Positions 25,380 to 36,949 of a stretch of DNA of 64,000 nucleotides are shown here, one piece after another. Source of the DNA: Archilochus colubris (Eukaryota > Chordata > Aves > Apodiformes > Trochilidae); assembly GCA_023079485.1 (NCBI GenBank), contig CM041115.1, forward strand, positions 46,466,156-46,530,155. The letters are read 5' to 3'. The notes under the pieces were generated by a model that searched no databases, was not told the origin of the DNA, and worked only from the letters and a program-made list of their open reading frames with translations. Numbering within the stretch: the stretch's first letter is position 1; every line of letters starts with the position of its first letter. The position numbers and the translations under genes were made by a program.

Positions 25380-28325
25380 TTTAATTAGCATAACATGTTT
25401 ATAAACTTTTCATAAGACCCAAACTGAATTAAGTTTATTATTTCAGACCTTGCTTCAAGCAGAAAGGTGTATGTGATATGTATCTCCCTGGAAGCTTTCT
25501 CTTTGTTTCAGACAAAAAAGTCAATAGCAGCACTTTAAGAAACCAAGTGCAGGACAGTAGATTGGTGCAAGTATCCCAAAATCAGAGGCTTGTCATTTTC
25601 CAGCTCTCAGTGACTTTGACTAAAATCTTCCAAAGACTCATTTGGGTATTTAATGAAAAACCATGTATGCAGCTGATGCATAAGTCTTGCAGAATCAGGT
25701 CTATGCAGTATTGCTTGGGCCTGGTTTACAGCTGGAAATTATTTATGACCTGGCAAGGAAAGCCTGTACCCCACAGATGAAAGACCCCCTGTGAGTGCAA
25801 AGAATTCTGTGCTCTGCCATGTTTCCTGTTTTTTTTCCAAAAGTGTTATGGATATAATGACAACAGAATTTCATATGGAGGTCACTTTCTGTTCTGTCCA
25901 TAGAAAAATACTACAATCCACTTCAATTATAATATTTTACCCTTTTTTTTTCTAGCCCTTAGATGAAAAAGCCCTGTCTCATCTCTCTTTGCAGTCTGCA
26001 GTGTAGAGGACAAAGCCTTTGTTGGTGAGGGCATACATAGTCTTCACTTAATATTGGCTATCAGCTTTCTGTATGGCTTTGGACAGGTTATTCCATCATC
26101 TTAATTGCCTTTGTAAAGTGAGGATGGTGACACTATCATCCTTTTGAAAAGGCTTTCAGATGTACTTCATGTAGGACCCAGCAAGTAAGAGCTGAACATG
26201 CTGTGCTTTAGTGTCAAAGATGCAGCTTTTATTTGCCTGGGGAGATCAAAATCTCTCTGACACATGAATCAGTTCCAGTAGAGGTAAGAACAAATTAATG
26301 TCATTAGACCAGGTGCTGGCAATATTTCCCCAGTACATTGTGAATGTTTCTCATTGTCCACACACAGGAAAGACTTACCTAAACTGAAAAAGCTATGGGG
26401 CTGCATCAGTAAAATGATTAGAAAGAGTGAACATGAACAACTTCAGTTTGCTTAGTAGAGTAAAAATTTATGTTTTTTAGAAATTATGACTTCTCTAGAG
26501 AAATACAGAGGAGAGAAGGAGGAGAGATGAACCAAAAAAATAGAGACAATAAATCAATTAACTAGTGTTGGCATGGGAACAAATGGGCAGTGTCCACAGA
26601 ACTAAACCAGAACTGAAAGGTTTCTCCCCTCCAGACAAGTGAGGTTGTGTGTGCTTAGGTTAATGGCATAACAAGATCACAGGGAAGCTCTTCATCTCTT
26701 AATAAACAGAATTGCATGATATGGTTACTGTTGATATCTGGGACAGGTCTCAGTGATGGGAGATAACATGGTAGGGAGATGTATTTTCTCTCCCCCTACT
26801 TCTCCTGCTCATTATTCCTTCTCACTCCCAATATCCACACCACTCTCCACCTTCATCTAGTGCCAGGAATGACACTGACCCAAGCAAAGGTAAAATGGAG
26901 GCACTCAGACCCATGTTGTATTAAAAACCATTGTATGGTAGTGTTTTTAAATAGTCCACTCTAAAAATGGCTTTGGCAAGAAAGGCCTAGAACTACTTGA
27001 ACAGTGCTTGCATTAAGCGAGCACTGTAGTAGCTTGGAATAAATGGTGAAAGCTTTTAACTGTAATTAAATCCACTGGAAGTGTAATATTTAAATGTGTC
27101 ATCCAAAAGGAAAACCATTTATGGGTATGTTTTTTCAGTGTCAAATTATTTGCACTAATCCTTATAAAACACTCTGGTGTGATGACTAGGATTTTACTTT
27201 CCCAATTGAAAAAATAAAAAAGCAGATGGGATAAATGTAGCTGCCACAGATGTGACTGCTATTTCTTCATAATACGGCATATTGTGGCATAGATGGCAAG
27301 ATGCTGGATCCTGTCCAGTAATGAGAAATTCTCCTCAAAGCTACCGAGTGCTTTCAAGCTGCAGACGTTCTCTGGGCTCTGAAAACCTGCTTACACAATC
27401 TTGATTAACTCTGTCATTGCTGGTGTTACACTACTCAGGGAATGTGACTCATGGAAACAAACAATCATTTCCCTCTACCTTCACCCCAAATATCTGGGGC
27501 ACTGCTTTCATGCCAGTCATATGAGGCAGTGTCTGAGGAGCATGTCCATGTAACCCATGTGCTATAAGAGACACAGAAGCTCAGAGTTCCATGCCTGACC
27601 AAAAAGATGAGAAGGTGAGGAGATAGTCTGAGGAGCAAGGGGACACAGCAACAGAGGCATGTTGGACATACTAGTATATATTCAACAATAAAATGGGAAG
27701 GATACTGAGTGGAAAGAGAGTTATTTTCCTTTCCAACTTCATACAAAAATTAAAAAACAGTGTAGATCTTCTTAAATACTTTTGAATTAAACACAGGGTC
27801 AGCTTATACTTTTTTTTTTTCAAATGACACTTAAGGGCCTTTAAACTTGGATTAAAACTAACAAGTGTAATTTTATTTTTCTACACTTTATAAATTAATA
27901 GAGAAGCACTTCAGCATCCTTTACTATCCTTCCAGTACCCATTTTGGGGGTGTTTCAAAGAAAAGTGCAAAAGCCCCTGTTATTGGTAATTGCAGAGCGA
28001 GCTGCCCAGCAGGGAAGTTTCTTCTTCACTTCTGTCATTTGGTAATTGGCTTACGCTCTGTAACACAAGTGCTTGTATACAAAGAGCTTGATATATGTCT
28101 GCTTCCATGGTCTGTGCCAGAAATTCAGAGAACTTGTTCTCTTAACCTTGTTGTATGCTCTTATCTTCTTAATTTCCAGACCTCCCTGGCTGCATTCATG
28201 ATGGAAATGGTGTGGAAGAAGCCTAGCTCAGCATCCTTGCATGAAAGAGAAATGTGACCCCTCCTACTAAGACAGCTGTAGCAGGACTAGAGCTCTGAGC
28301 ACTCCCTTCAAGGGCATGGAATGTT
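25380..28325. other. Unique DNA, no gene recognised
   Basis: I find no supported gene, RNA or repeat between CR1 copies B and D. A T-rich run of about ten bases near 27812 and a purine-rich patch around 26500-26535 are the only compositional features. Confidence 0.55.
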
Positions 28326-28329
28326 TGAG

Positions 28330-29410
28330 GATGAAAGAGACATTGTACATAGGACAACTAGTTCACCCTCCCTGATGAAAACAGAGTAAGCTCAAGCAGG
28401 TTGCTGAGAACTGTGTCCAGCAATATTTGGCATTCTTCCACTGGTGGAGGAATGGTGGACTCCATAACAAATGACATAAGACAGTTCCCTTTTGCACTAA
28501 GTGCACCCCTGCAGATCCCATGGATTTGTGTATGTCCAGTTTGTTTAATGCTTGATAACCCAATCATCCTCCAGCAAGGGCACTTTCAGCTTTCAACTTG
28601 ATCTTAGGGATGTGGGATTCCTGAAGACAGAGGCAAGGAAGAAACAAGAGTAACTTGGCCTGTTCTGTATTCATTGCCATCAAATCCCTGCTCCTACTCC
28701 ATTTAGTCTCAGACCCACCTTTTTTTTTTTTTTTTTTTTTTTTTTTTCTTTTTTGGCAAGGGTGTCCTTTACTCCTCACACCCTGTAGAAGTCTTTCTTT
28801 TTCACCTTCATATCCCCTTCTAGACTGCCTGTACACCTCCTTTTTATGCCTGAGTCTAGTTGGGTGCTCCTTGCTCATCAATGCAAACCTGCTCCTTTTG
28901 CTTGTTTTCTTCTTGTTGGCATAGACCATTCTTGAGCTTGGAAGAGGTGACCTGTGAATAACAACCAATTCTCCAGGATATGTCTTGTCCCCAGGGCTAT
29001 CTCCTATGGGTCTTTTCCAAGCAGATCCCTAAAGGGGTTACAGTTTGCTCTCTAGGAGCCCAGGATTGTGATCCTGCTATGTGCTCTGCTACTGTCTCTC
29101 AGGAGCCTTACCTCTACAATATCAGTCACTATAGCTAAGGCTGCCCAGTCTTCACATCTCCAGCCAGCTCTTCCTTGTCTGGAAATATAAGGTTCAGAAA
29201 AGAATCTTCCCTGGTTGGCTCCTCAATCACATGTTAAGAAGTCATTATCAATATATTTTAGAAATTTTGGGGGCTGCTTGTGTCCTCCTGCAGATATCAG
29301 GGAGGGTTCAATGTCTCAGGACCTGCTGAGCAGGTGGTCTCTGTGGCAGACACTCACTACAACATCGTGTACATTGCTCTGCCTGTGAGTCCACAGGATC
29401 CCAGGTGGAT
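28330..29410 (-). mobile_element. CR1: CR1 LINE, copy D, endonuclease to RT N-terminus fragment
   Basis: On the minus strand the upstream end (29400-29290) shows remnants of the endonuclease N-terminal half. These are a VSVCHR-like piece, then LPDICRRTQAAP, and YIDNDFLTC near 29240. The EN C-terminus follows (29200-29000). Next is the basic spacer with RHKKEVYRQSRRGYEGEKER (28810), an expanded A tract, and VGLRLNGVGAG in another frame (about 28710). Last is the segment ahead of the RT, KLDIHKSMGSAGVH (about 28540). Similarity ends near 28330, so the RT and 3' UTR are absent. Frames shift repeatedly. The element is truncated at both ends by deletion or later rearrangement. Confidence 0.87.
28720..28747. 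repeat. Poly(T) tract (poly(A) on the element strand) inside CR1 copy D
   Basis: There are twenty-eight consecutive T on the plus strand. On the minus (element) strand they form a lysine-coding A run immediately before the VGLRLNGVGAG motif. This is the same ORF2 position as the A-rich expansion in copy B. Confidence 0.93.
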
Positions 29411-32400
29411 TTTTTTTACCACTGCTAGATAGTCTTAGAAAACAAATCTGAAGCTAAACAGAAAGAAGAAGAAAGAGAAAAAACAATACTGACATTATCT
29501 GAATATTTAAAATTTGTTTTATGTGATTAAAGGAGCCATGCAATCCTGGAAGGGGTCTTCCATTTTAATGTCTCCCAGAGGATATGAGATAAGAGGTATA
29601 AAGATGGCAGTTTAAGATTATAATGAACTACACAACAGGAATTTCTGACTAGTAAACGAAACTGATTCTTAAACACTCATCTACACAACACAGTACTATG
29701 TGACAATACTATTGGCACCTGTTTTACTGTACCCTGCAGGCAAACAGAGCAAAGCTCCAGTTTCTTCACTTGCTTCATCATGACTGCTGCTTGTTCCTGT
29801 TGCTTTGCATGGGTGTCTCTAAGCCACACACCAAGAACTTCTCACCTGCACATATCTGTCCCAGGTTTACAGCCACGTGTAAAGTGAAAGCATCTGTCAC
29901 ACTGATGCAAAAGTCTTAATTCTCCAGGATTTCCATTTGCTGAACTAATACCCAGATCTATGAAAGGCTCAGCCCTGTAGTAAGTGTCTGGCTAAAGTGT
30001 AGTAAGTGTATATGTGTCTGGCTTCTTCTCACAGGGTGTGTCATCATATGCTTTTACAGGTGGTCAGGTGAGATAGGATCAGGCTTACAGGTCCAAAAAT
30101 CATTTTATTCATCCTACTGCATTGGTTTGTTTCTCTGTCCATCTGTGATGTGAATTAACAGCCACAGCAATCAAAATGCTTTGGAAAAATCTTCTTCATA
30201 GCAGAAGACTTTAAAAAGTCACTTAAATTTTTGTGCTTGGAAGGAGGAGGGGGCATGAAAGCATTCTCTGTACTATGCCAGCTGCCAGCACTCTCCGTCC
30301 TAATTTCACTGACTTGTACCATGTTGCCATACCCTCTTTCAGATGTGTCTTTATAGTTAGTGCATACTGGCAATTAACATTGTGGGTGTAAAGAGGGAAC
30401 TGCTGTTTCCAGTCTCAGCTATATTTCTGGGTGTCACTATATACACAGATTTTTCATACTTCACTTGGGCTGCATCTTGTCAGCCCATGGCCTTTCCCTT
30501 CTTTCAGTCAGGATGCACTGATGCTGTTGTCCCAGCCAGCAGCCAGGAGCTGGTTAACCCTGACTGCCACCCTTTATCAGCATCAGTGATAAGCTTTCTG
30601 GCCAGTCGCATTGCAGGTTTTTCTAGAAAAGTGTGTTATTGTGCCACCAGCACATATTTGCTGTACTGTAGTTCAATAGCAGAAATAATCTGAGTTTATC
30701 ACTGATTTCTCAAAGGTTCATTCCAAATTCCCCTGAAGGACTTAAAGCCCCTGTTGAAGTACTCAGAAACTACTTCAGGATAAAAATGATGGAGCCAAAT
30801 TATGAAAACTTCCCTTTTCTCCCCTCCCCACACAGTTGATAATACTGAGGCACTGATGAAGTCTGAGGCACTGTGACCTTGGTACTCACACCTGCACAGG
30901 ACTGCAGAGATAATCAAAGCACAACAAAACCTTGTGAGACAGATGGATTACAAGGTCAGACACTGGAGAAAACAAACTTTTCTGGATAATGGTTGCTATC
31001 CAGTGGCTTTTGAGAAACAAAATACTGTGATTTCAAAGAGCTTAAGATCCTACTGTATGCATAATAATCTCATTACTAACACATCTTTAGGAATAAAATA
31101 AAAGGAAAGACACCTTCAACAGTTTTTCTTCTTAAGAAGTTACAGAAAAAGGTTAATGTTCAAAAATACACTTAATCAGCAGCTGACTGGCAGTAGTTAG
31201 AAGACCAGGACGTTTGACTCCTCTGTTTCTTGTAGTCACTACTCTGTGCAGTGTATTTCTGGTCACACAGAGGAATCAGAGCTGTTGATTTGCAGGCAGC
31301 TCCAGGGATAATAGAAATGTTCTGCAACAGCCAGCATGTGGTCGGCACCACACTGCTGTGTCTCTTGGGAAGCCGGAGGCCTGGCTCAAGCCCCATAGCT
31401 ATTTGGTGAAGGTTGTTCCAAAGAAAGCAGGCGGAATCACTATCCTGAACCTTTCTTTGAATTAAAGTATTTCTTGGTCTGCTGCGGCTGTTAATACAAG
31501 AGGCAGCCAAAGCCAGGACTCAAATTAATCCCAGACAAGGTTGGTTTAACATGGCAGAGAATTGATGGAAGCAAGGAATTTTCTCACCCGGTCTGTCAGT
31601 GACCCCACAGAGCTGTGATGAACACTAAAATGTTGTTTGCTGTCTTACCTGGTGAGGCCAGTCCTCTTTGCTCAGAAACAAAAAAGGGGAGATGTTTGTG
31701 CTTGCGCAAAGCACTGTGTGTATTTAAATAGATGAGCTCTGTCTCTGCAGTTTTAGGAATATGGAGAGTGGCAGATAAGTTAAATTTCATCTGATTTTGC
31801 TCAGTGCTACTCACAGCTCTCCCAAGCAGACTGGGTGAGAATGGAAGTGTGAGGAGGCTTATTACTGCTCTTTTCTTGGAGACAGCTTTTAATCAGCATA
31901 TATTAATGAGGGTATACCATTAAAGCCACATCAGGTAGGTATGTAAGGCCAAAATTACTTCACCTGGAAACTCAGGATAAATTTCATCTTCTTAATGAAA
32001 TAACTTATTTTTTAAGTATTCCTACCATACAAGAACTGGTTGTTTCCCACAAGTTTATGACCCTATCTGTCCATTCATATAAGAGTTAGATCCTCTCCTA
32101 AGTTTAGAAATGAAAGACCCTTCTTTATGGAAGTTTGCTATGTATTTTGAACTTACTCCAGCTGCTGCATCCTTCTTTACAGCAGATCCATCTCTGAAGG
32201 TACCAAAGTCATGATCTACTTTGCAGATGGTTTCTTTGAGAGCAAGATTTAGCACAGTGTCAAAAGCCTCCAGGGAACCACTGTCTCCCCTGAGCTGGGA
32301 AGGTGTGTGGGGTTGTAACCAAGCAGAGAGTCTCAATAACTCTTCTGAAAAGCAGGGGTGATCTACCCTGCTCCACAGTTGTGTGGTTCCTCCAGTGATA

Positions 32401-32675
32401 ACGGGGTGTGTGGGGGGTGGGGAGCTGCCCAAACCTCCCCAAAAGCAGGTGACATGCAGGACTGATAGGAGGGTAGTGCAACCATCAGAAAAAGTCGTGG
32501 GGAGCATCATGTCAGTGGGAAATTTAAAGCGATTGAGAAGGGTGCAACAAAAGCCAAGCTGAAGCAAATGAAAATACAGCCCCAGATTTCTGCAGAACAG
32601 GTCCCCAGTGAGGAGAATGCTCTTCCCTGGGCTGGTGGTGACCAAGACATCCCTTTCAGCTAGGGCTGTGAGGAA

Positions 32676-32715
32676 GTGCTGAGCAAAGGGAGGGGGTGCT
32701 GAGGAGAGGGAGGGG
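32676..32715. repeat. 20-bp G-rich tandem duplication
   Basis: Two adjacent 20-bp copies (32676-32695 and 32696-32715), each starting GTGCTGAG and ending GGGAGGGG, differ at two positions. Together they give four G runs of three or more in about 30 bp, with one longer loop. Confidence 0.85.
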
Positions 32716-33281
32716 GTCCAGCTGCAGCCTGGCCCTAGTTTTCAGCCTGAGACAGATGGAAAAGGTGAGGACATCAGGGCTCGATATCAGTTCTGTCTGC
32801 CAGAAATTATTAGAAAATAAATTTCTGTAGAGTAGCATTTCCCTACCCCCTTCCCTGGGCCCATTATAAACCACTAACCAGAGTATTCAGATGTGAGCCT
32901 TATTGCAGGAGACATTATTTGCAATAAATTGCTTCTGGGAACATGCTGACGTCCTCTGGCACTGGGGCACTTTCTAGGAGGTCACAGATTCAAAGCAAGA
33001 TGCAACTTGAATCCTGAAAGTTTGGGAATAACATAGAAAAAAAAATTAATTTGAATTAAAAAATTATATAAAAATTAGAATATTTATCTCTTTCCTTTCA
33101 AATTTTATTTTCAAGCATTTAACAAGAAGTAAAGGAGTCAAAAAGCCCTGAAGATGCAAGTCAGAATGTATCTTCTAGGTATTTCATCTGGACAACCAGC
33201 AATACTTTGTCACTTCTAGTGCTAGCAGTGTTTTGGGGGAATTTATATAACAGGCCTGAAAAAAAGGTTTATATGAACATA

Positions 33282-33335
33282 TAATGCGTAATGCATTATG
33301 ATATGAAGATATAATGCATAATGCAGATATAATGC
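33282..33335. repeat. ATAATGC-type short repeat cluster
   Basis: The heptamer ATAATGC and close variants recur four to five times, twice inside the longer unit GATATAATGCAT. One part is self-complementary (GCGTAATGCATTATG). It looks like local slippage rather than a known element. Confidence 0.6.
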
Positions 33336-36300
33336 ATCAGCAGAACATAAATGTATTCAGATATACTAGTTAATTTAAAATGAGGGAAGATTCTCAGTGT
33401 TTGCTTTCCAAGAAAAAAGAAAAAGGAAACTGTGTACTATTCCAGTCTGTGGTTAAAGGAGAATTTCCCATTTTTTCCTCCATTCTCCAGTGATATGTTC
33501 AGAAGAAAAGAAAAGAAAAAGAAACTTCCTGGGACCCCAATGGTACATTAGAATACTTTCAGTATATTTTCTGCTCACATTTGGTAACAGTAATTACTAC
33601 CCACCTAATATGGGCCTGGGGGTTTGTTTGGCTTTGGGGTAAGTGACATCTCTCTTTACCTCTCACTGCCAAAAGAAGACTGGCAGACACTAATAAAAAA
33701 TGATACTGTGCAGCATCATCAGGACTGGGGAGCCAGGTGACCATGTATGCTGGGAGCAATATACTGACAGGGGCATCCTGCTGCTGTGTCTTTCAGCAGT
33801 CACACTTACTGGTGCTTTTATAAACCTTGCCTGATCTACCATTTTTGTAAGTATAGTGCCTTGTCTTGAATAACACTGGAAATTTTACACACTTCTATGT
33901 ACTGAATATTTATGTAAACCTAACACTTGTGTACCATTTGTATGTTATGCAGATAGAGACACTTCATACCCTCAACTCTACCGTGTGTGCTATCTTATCA
34001 TGCTATGCATGGGGATCATGCAGAATCACATCATTCATAGTGGATGTTATTTTAAAGCTGAAAGTGTATGCGTGGCAATAAATCCACTTAATTTTCCTAT
34101 TTCTCTTGTTAGGAGGACTGATCTTCCAAACCAACTGCTTTTTGATCATAAACAGTTGCAGTCTACAAGTATCAACAATCAGAAGTTCCAAATGATGCTG
34201 TGGCCACCCTTTAACTATCCTCTGGGAGTGATACCTTAGTCCATTCAAGTAACATCTATAAATCTGGGTACAACAAATGTCAACTTCTATGTTGCCCTAA
34301 CAACTGCAAAATTAACAACGGAACTGAAGTACAAATAAACCCCATTCTAGTGATACTTTCAGTGTCTTGTTTTTTCACTTGCTCATTTCTAATACAAATG
34401 ATTTCATAGCAAGTAGTAACAAATTAATCTTCAGATTCCTTCCTAAAAGCAGGAGATTATTTCTGTTTCACACGAGAGAAATGTGGCAGGAAATTGAACA
34501 ATTTATTAGATGCCATCCAGAAAAACAGGGAAAATGAAAGAGCACAGACCTCAAAAATCTTAATTCAGATAATGAATCACAAACTCATCCTTCATTTTCT
34601 CTCACAATAGCCAACTAGATTGATCCTCTGGATTATCATTTCATGGCTTTATACTTTAAAGAAAGTAAAGCTCTTAAGAAAGAGATGGACATAGAAGTGT
34701 CTTGACTTTTAAGGAAACATAGATACCAACTGTTGTGTCACCTGAAATTATTTTAAGGACACAGGAGAATGGGTATTAACAAATCAGTCAGCTAGTCTAT
34801 CCTTCAAACTTTCCTTACCACTACTGTCCATTGCGCTTAGAACATCCTGATGTGCATTTTCCTTATCATACATAAACTGTAAATGTTAAAAGTAGTGCAT
34901 TTTCATACAGACTGCCAATAGTGGGAACTGCACCAGGCAGACACTCCACTAGACAAAGCTATGCCAACTTTATGTTTCATAGAATGCAGACAGCTCAGTC
35001 TGCAAAGGCTACACGCTGTTTTGTGATCTGCTGAATAAATAGACCACTCTGTAAAGCTTACAGTACCGAACCAGCCTATGCACAGAGACACAAAATGCAT
35101 CTGCACCTTTAACTATAGCATGCATGGACTTCACCACTAATAGGCTGAATACTGCAACCAATGTAAAGTTTGCTGTATCAGCAGTCTCTTCCAGCTAGCA
35201 AACTTGTTCAATAGAATGATTTATCAAAAAGGTAAATGAAGAAAAAGAAAATACTGCAGCCTATCCATTTAAAAATGTGGAAAATACTGCAGAACGTTTT
35301 GTTGCTTTGTTTACCCTGTGCTGAGCAGGACCATCAAATTAATTTGAAGATTAAACGTTCTGCAAAGCTCTGCCAGTCAGGCATAATCCTCAGTATAGCT
35401 GGAGGTAATAGACCAGTTTCAGTGCTCTCCAGCTCTTCTGAGAAATGCATAATTATGCTTCATAATATGCCTCAGTAAGTTCTGAAAGCTAAACACCAGC
35501 TTTAAGGATCTGAATCAAAAGCTCTTTAAAACTAAGGGGACTATCTCCATTGATCTCAACAGGTTTGGGATCATACCCCGAATTGTTTCAGTGCAACTCA
35601 TCCTGGAATGAAGAACCCAAAGCTGTATACTTTTCCAAAGATTTGTGTTATTCTAGAAGGTTAAAATATGGCAGTGAAGATTCTAAGACATTTCCTGCTC
35701 TAGACTGGTCGTGCTCTTCCTGAAATGTTGCTGTAGACTGATACAGCCAGTCTACAGAAATTTAAAACTTCCAGTTACCTCCCAGTCACCAATCAGATTG
35801 TGTGCATCTCAAAACTAAATCATTAAAGCTAATGATTACATATAAGGATTTTTTTTTTTTAAGATTTAAATGAGAAATTTAGGATTACTTCTTGATTTGT
35901 CCTCAACTGCTGTTAACGATTTGTTGCCTCATTGACATAGAGAATCATAGTGGCAAATACAAAATAAATTAAGAACTCCTGTACCCGTCTCTTTGTAAAG
36001 TTTTCCAGGGATCTTTGTAGCTGTACTTTACTTGTCTATGAATTCTCCTTTATTTCTACTTTTCCTAATTGCTGTATTGTACAATGGTTGTTATTAAACA
36101 AAACAATTTTCAAAATACCTTTGGGAAAAGAAGTATGGATATCAGTCTTGGAAAACTGCCAGGCCTTTGACCAGAGAGCACTTACCTTTATCTAAATATC
36201 TCAGAATGAATAAAGATTCTGTGCCTCTACAGCACAAATTTCCCTTTATCTTACTACTTCAGCCTCACTTTCTAGGGTGTGATGATCCATTCACAGTACA

Positions 36301-36474
36301 TGGCCATAGCAAAACTGACAATTTCCACTAACCTCACAGCACATCAAATGCTGCTTGACGAGGTTATGTTTATTCCAGGACCAAAGAAAATGCTATGTGT
36401 TATGCAGTAGGAGCAAGGAAACAGCCAGATCCAGGAGAACTCAGCTGTAAATACTGGATCATGTTTGTTCACTG

Positions 36475-36949
36475 GATCACTGTACGGGCTTACGGAGAAA
36501 ACAGACAACTCAATATGAGTTAGCAGCTAAGCTCAATTTTATTAAGCAAAGTGTTACATTCATATGGTCTTAGAGTCTTCATGACTTATGTTAATTGGCT
36601 GTGTGTTGCTGTTCACACACCTGTGGTCATGTTGCGATAGGGTGCTGCTTATCGTCCTTGTCCTGCTTTGTTGATCGCAGGCATCCTCTTTGCAACTTTT
36701 TATCTGCCGTAACTTTCTTCTTCTCAGGCGCTAAGAACTGGTTAGATACAACTGTTTATGTGCTGTCCATGCGATGCTTTCCCAGACTATTATTCTTCTT
36801 TCTGCTGCCAGTTCCCCTATCTTTTGCACATAGCTGATCTTTTAATAACCTTGCACCTGGGCCTCAAGGCCCTTAGCTCACTCTGGCTAAAGCTAATTAG
36901 TCAGGATTGTTCGTGTCTGTTTTCTTCCAAAAAACTCCCAACAGATCAC
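36475..36949 (-). mobile_element. Solo LTR of an endogenous retrovirus, with 6-bp target duplication
   Basis: The LTR spans 36481-36943 (463 bp), and GATCAC flanks it on both sides (36475-36480 and 36944-36949). Its plus-strand ends are TGTACGGG and CCCAACA, giving the canonical TG...CA. The minus strand is the sense orientation. There, a polyadenylation signal AATAAA lies at about 36541-36536, inside CTTAATAAAATTGAGC, leaving about 55 bp of R/U5 before the CA end. No gag, pol or env sequence adjoins it, so it is a solo LTR left by recombination between two LTRs. A 6-bp duplication is typical of class II (alpha/beta-like) elements. Perfect target copies suggest a younger age than the CR1 copies here. 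Confidence 0.85.
36536..36541 (-). promoter_or_regulatory. Polyadenylation signal of the solo LTR
   Basis: AATAAA on the minus strand, about 56 bp before the LTR's CA end, is at the usual position near the R/U5 boundary and sets the orientation of the LTR. I see no unambiguous TATA box at the expected distance upstream; AT-rich candidates exist. Confidence 0.6.

Larger units (their letters stand above)
29420..36470. other. Unique DNA, no gene recognised
   Basis: This is a 7-kb interval without a recognisable repeat. It contains the longest open frame of the window that is not in a transposon (minus strand, 32055-32645, 196 codons), a 20-bp G-rich tandem duplication at 32676-32715, and an ATAATGC-rich patch at 33282-33335. 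No gene assignment is supported. Confidence 0.55.

Noticed and set aside
31172..31560. Minus-strand signal-peptide-like start (MLNQPCLGLI, then VLALAASC) ahead of a 112-codon frame
   Set aside because: An in-frame TGA separates the two halves and the downstream residues match no family I know. Not enough to call a gene.
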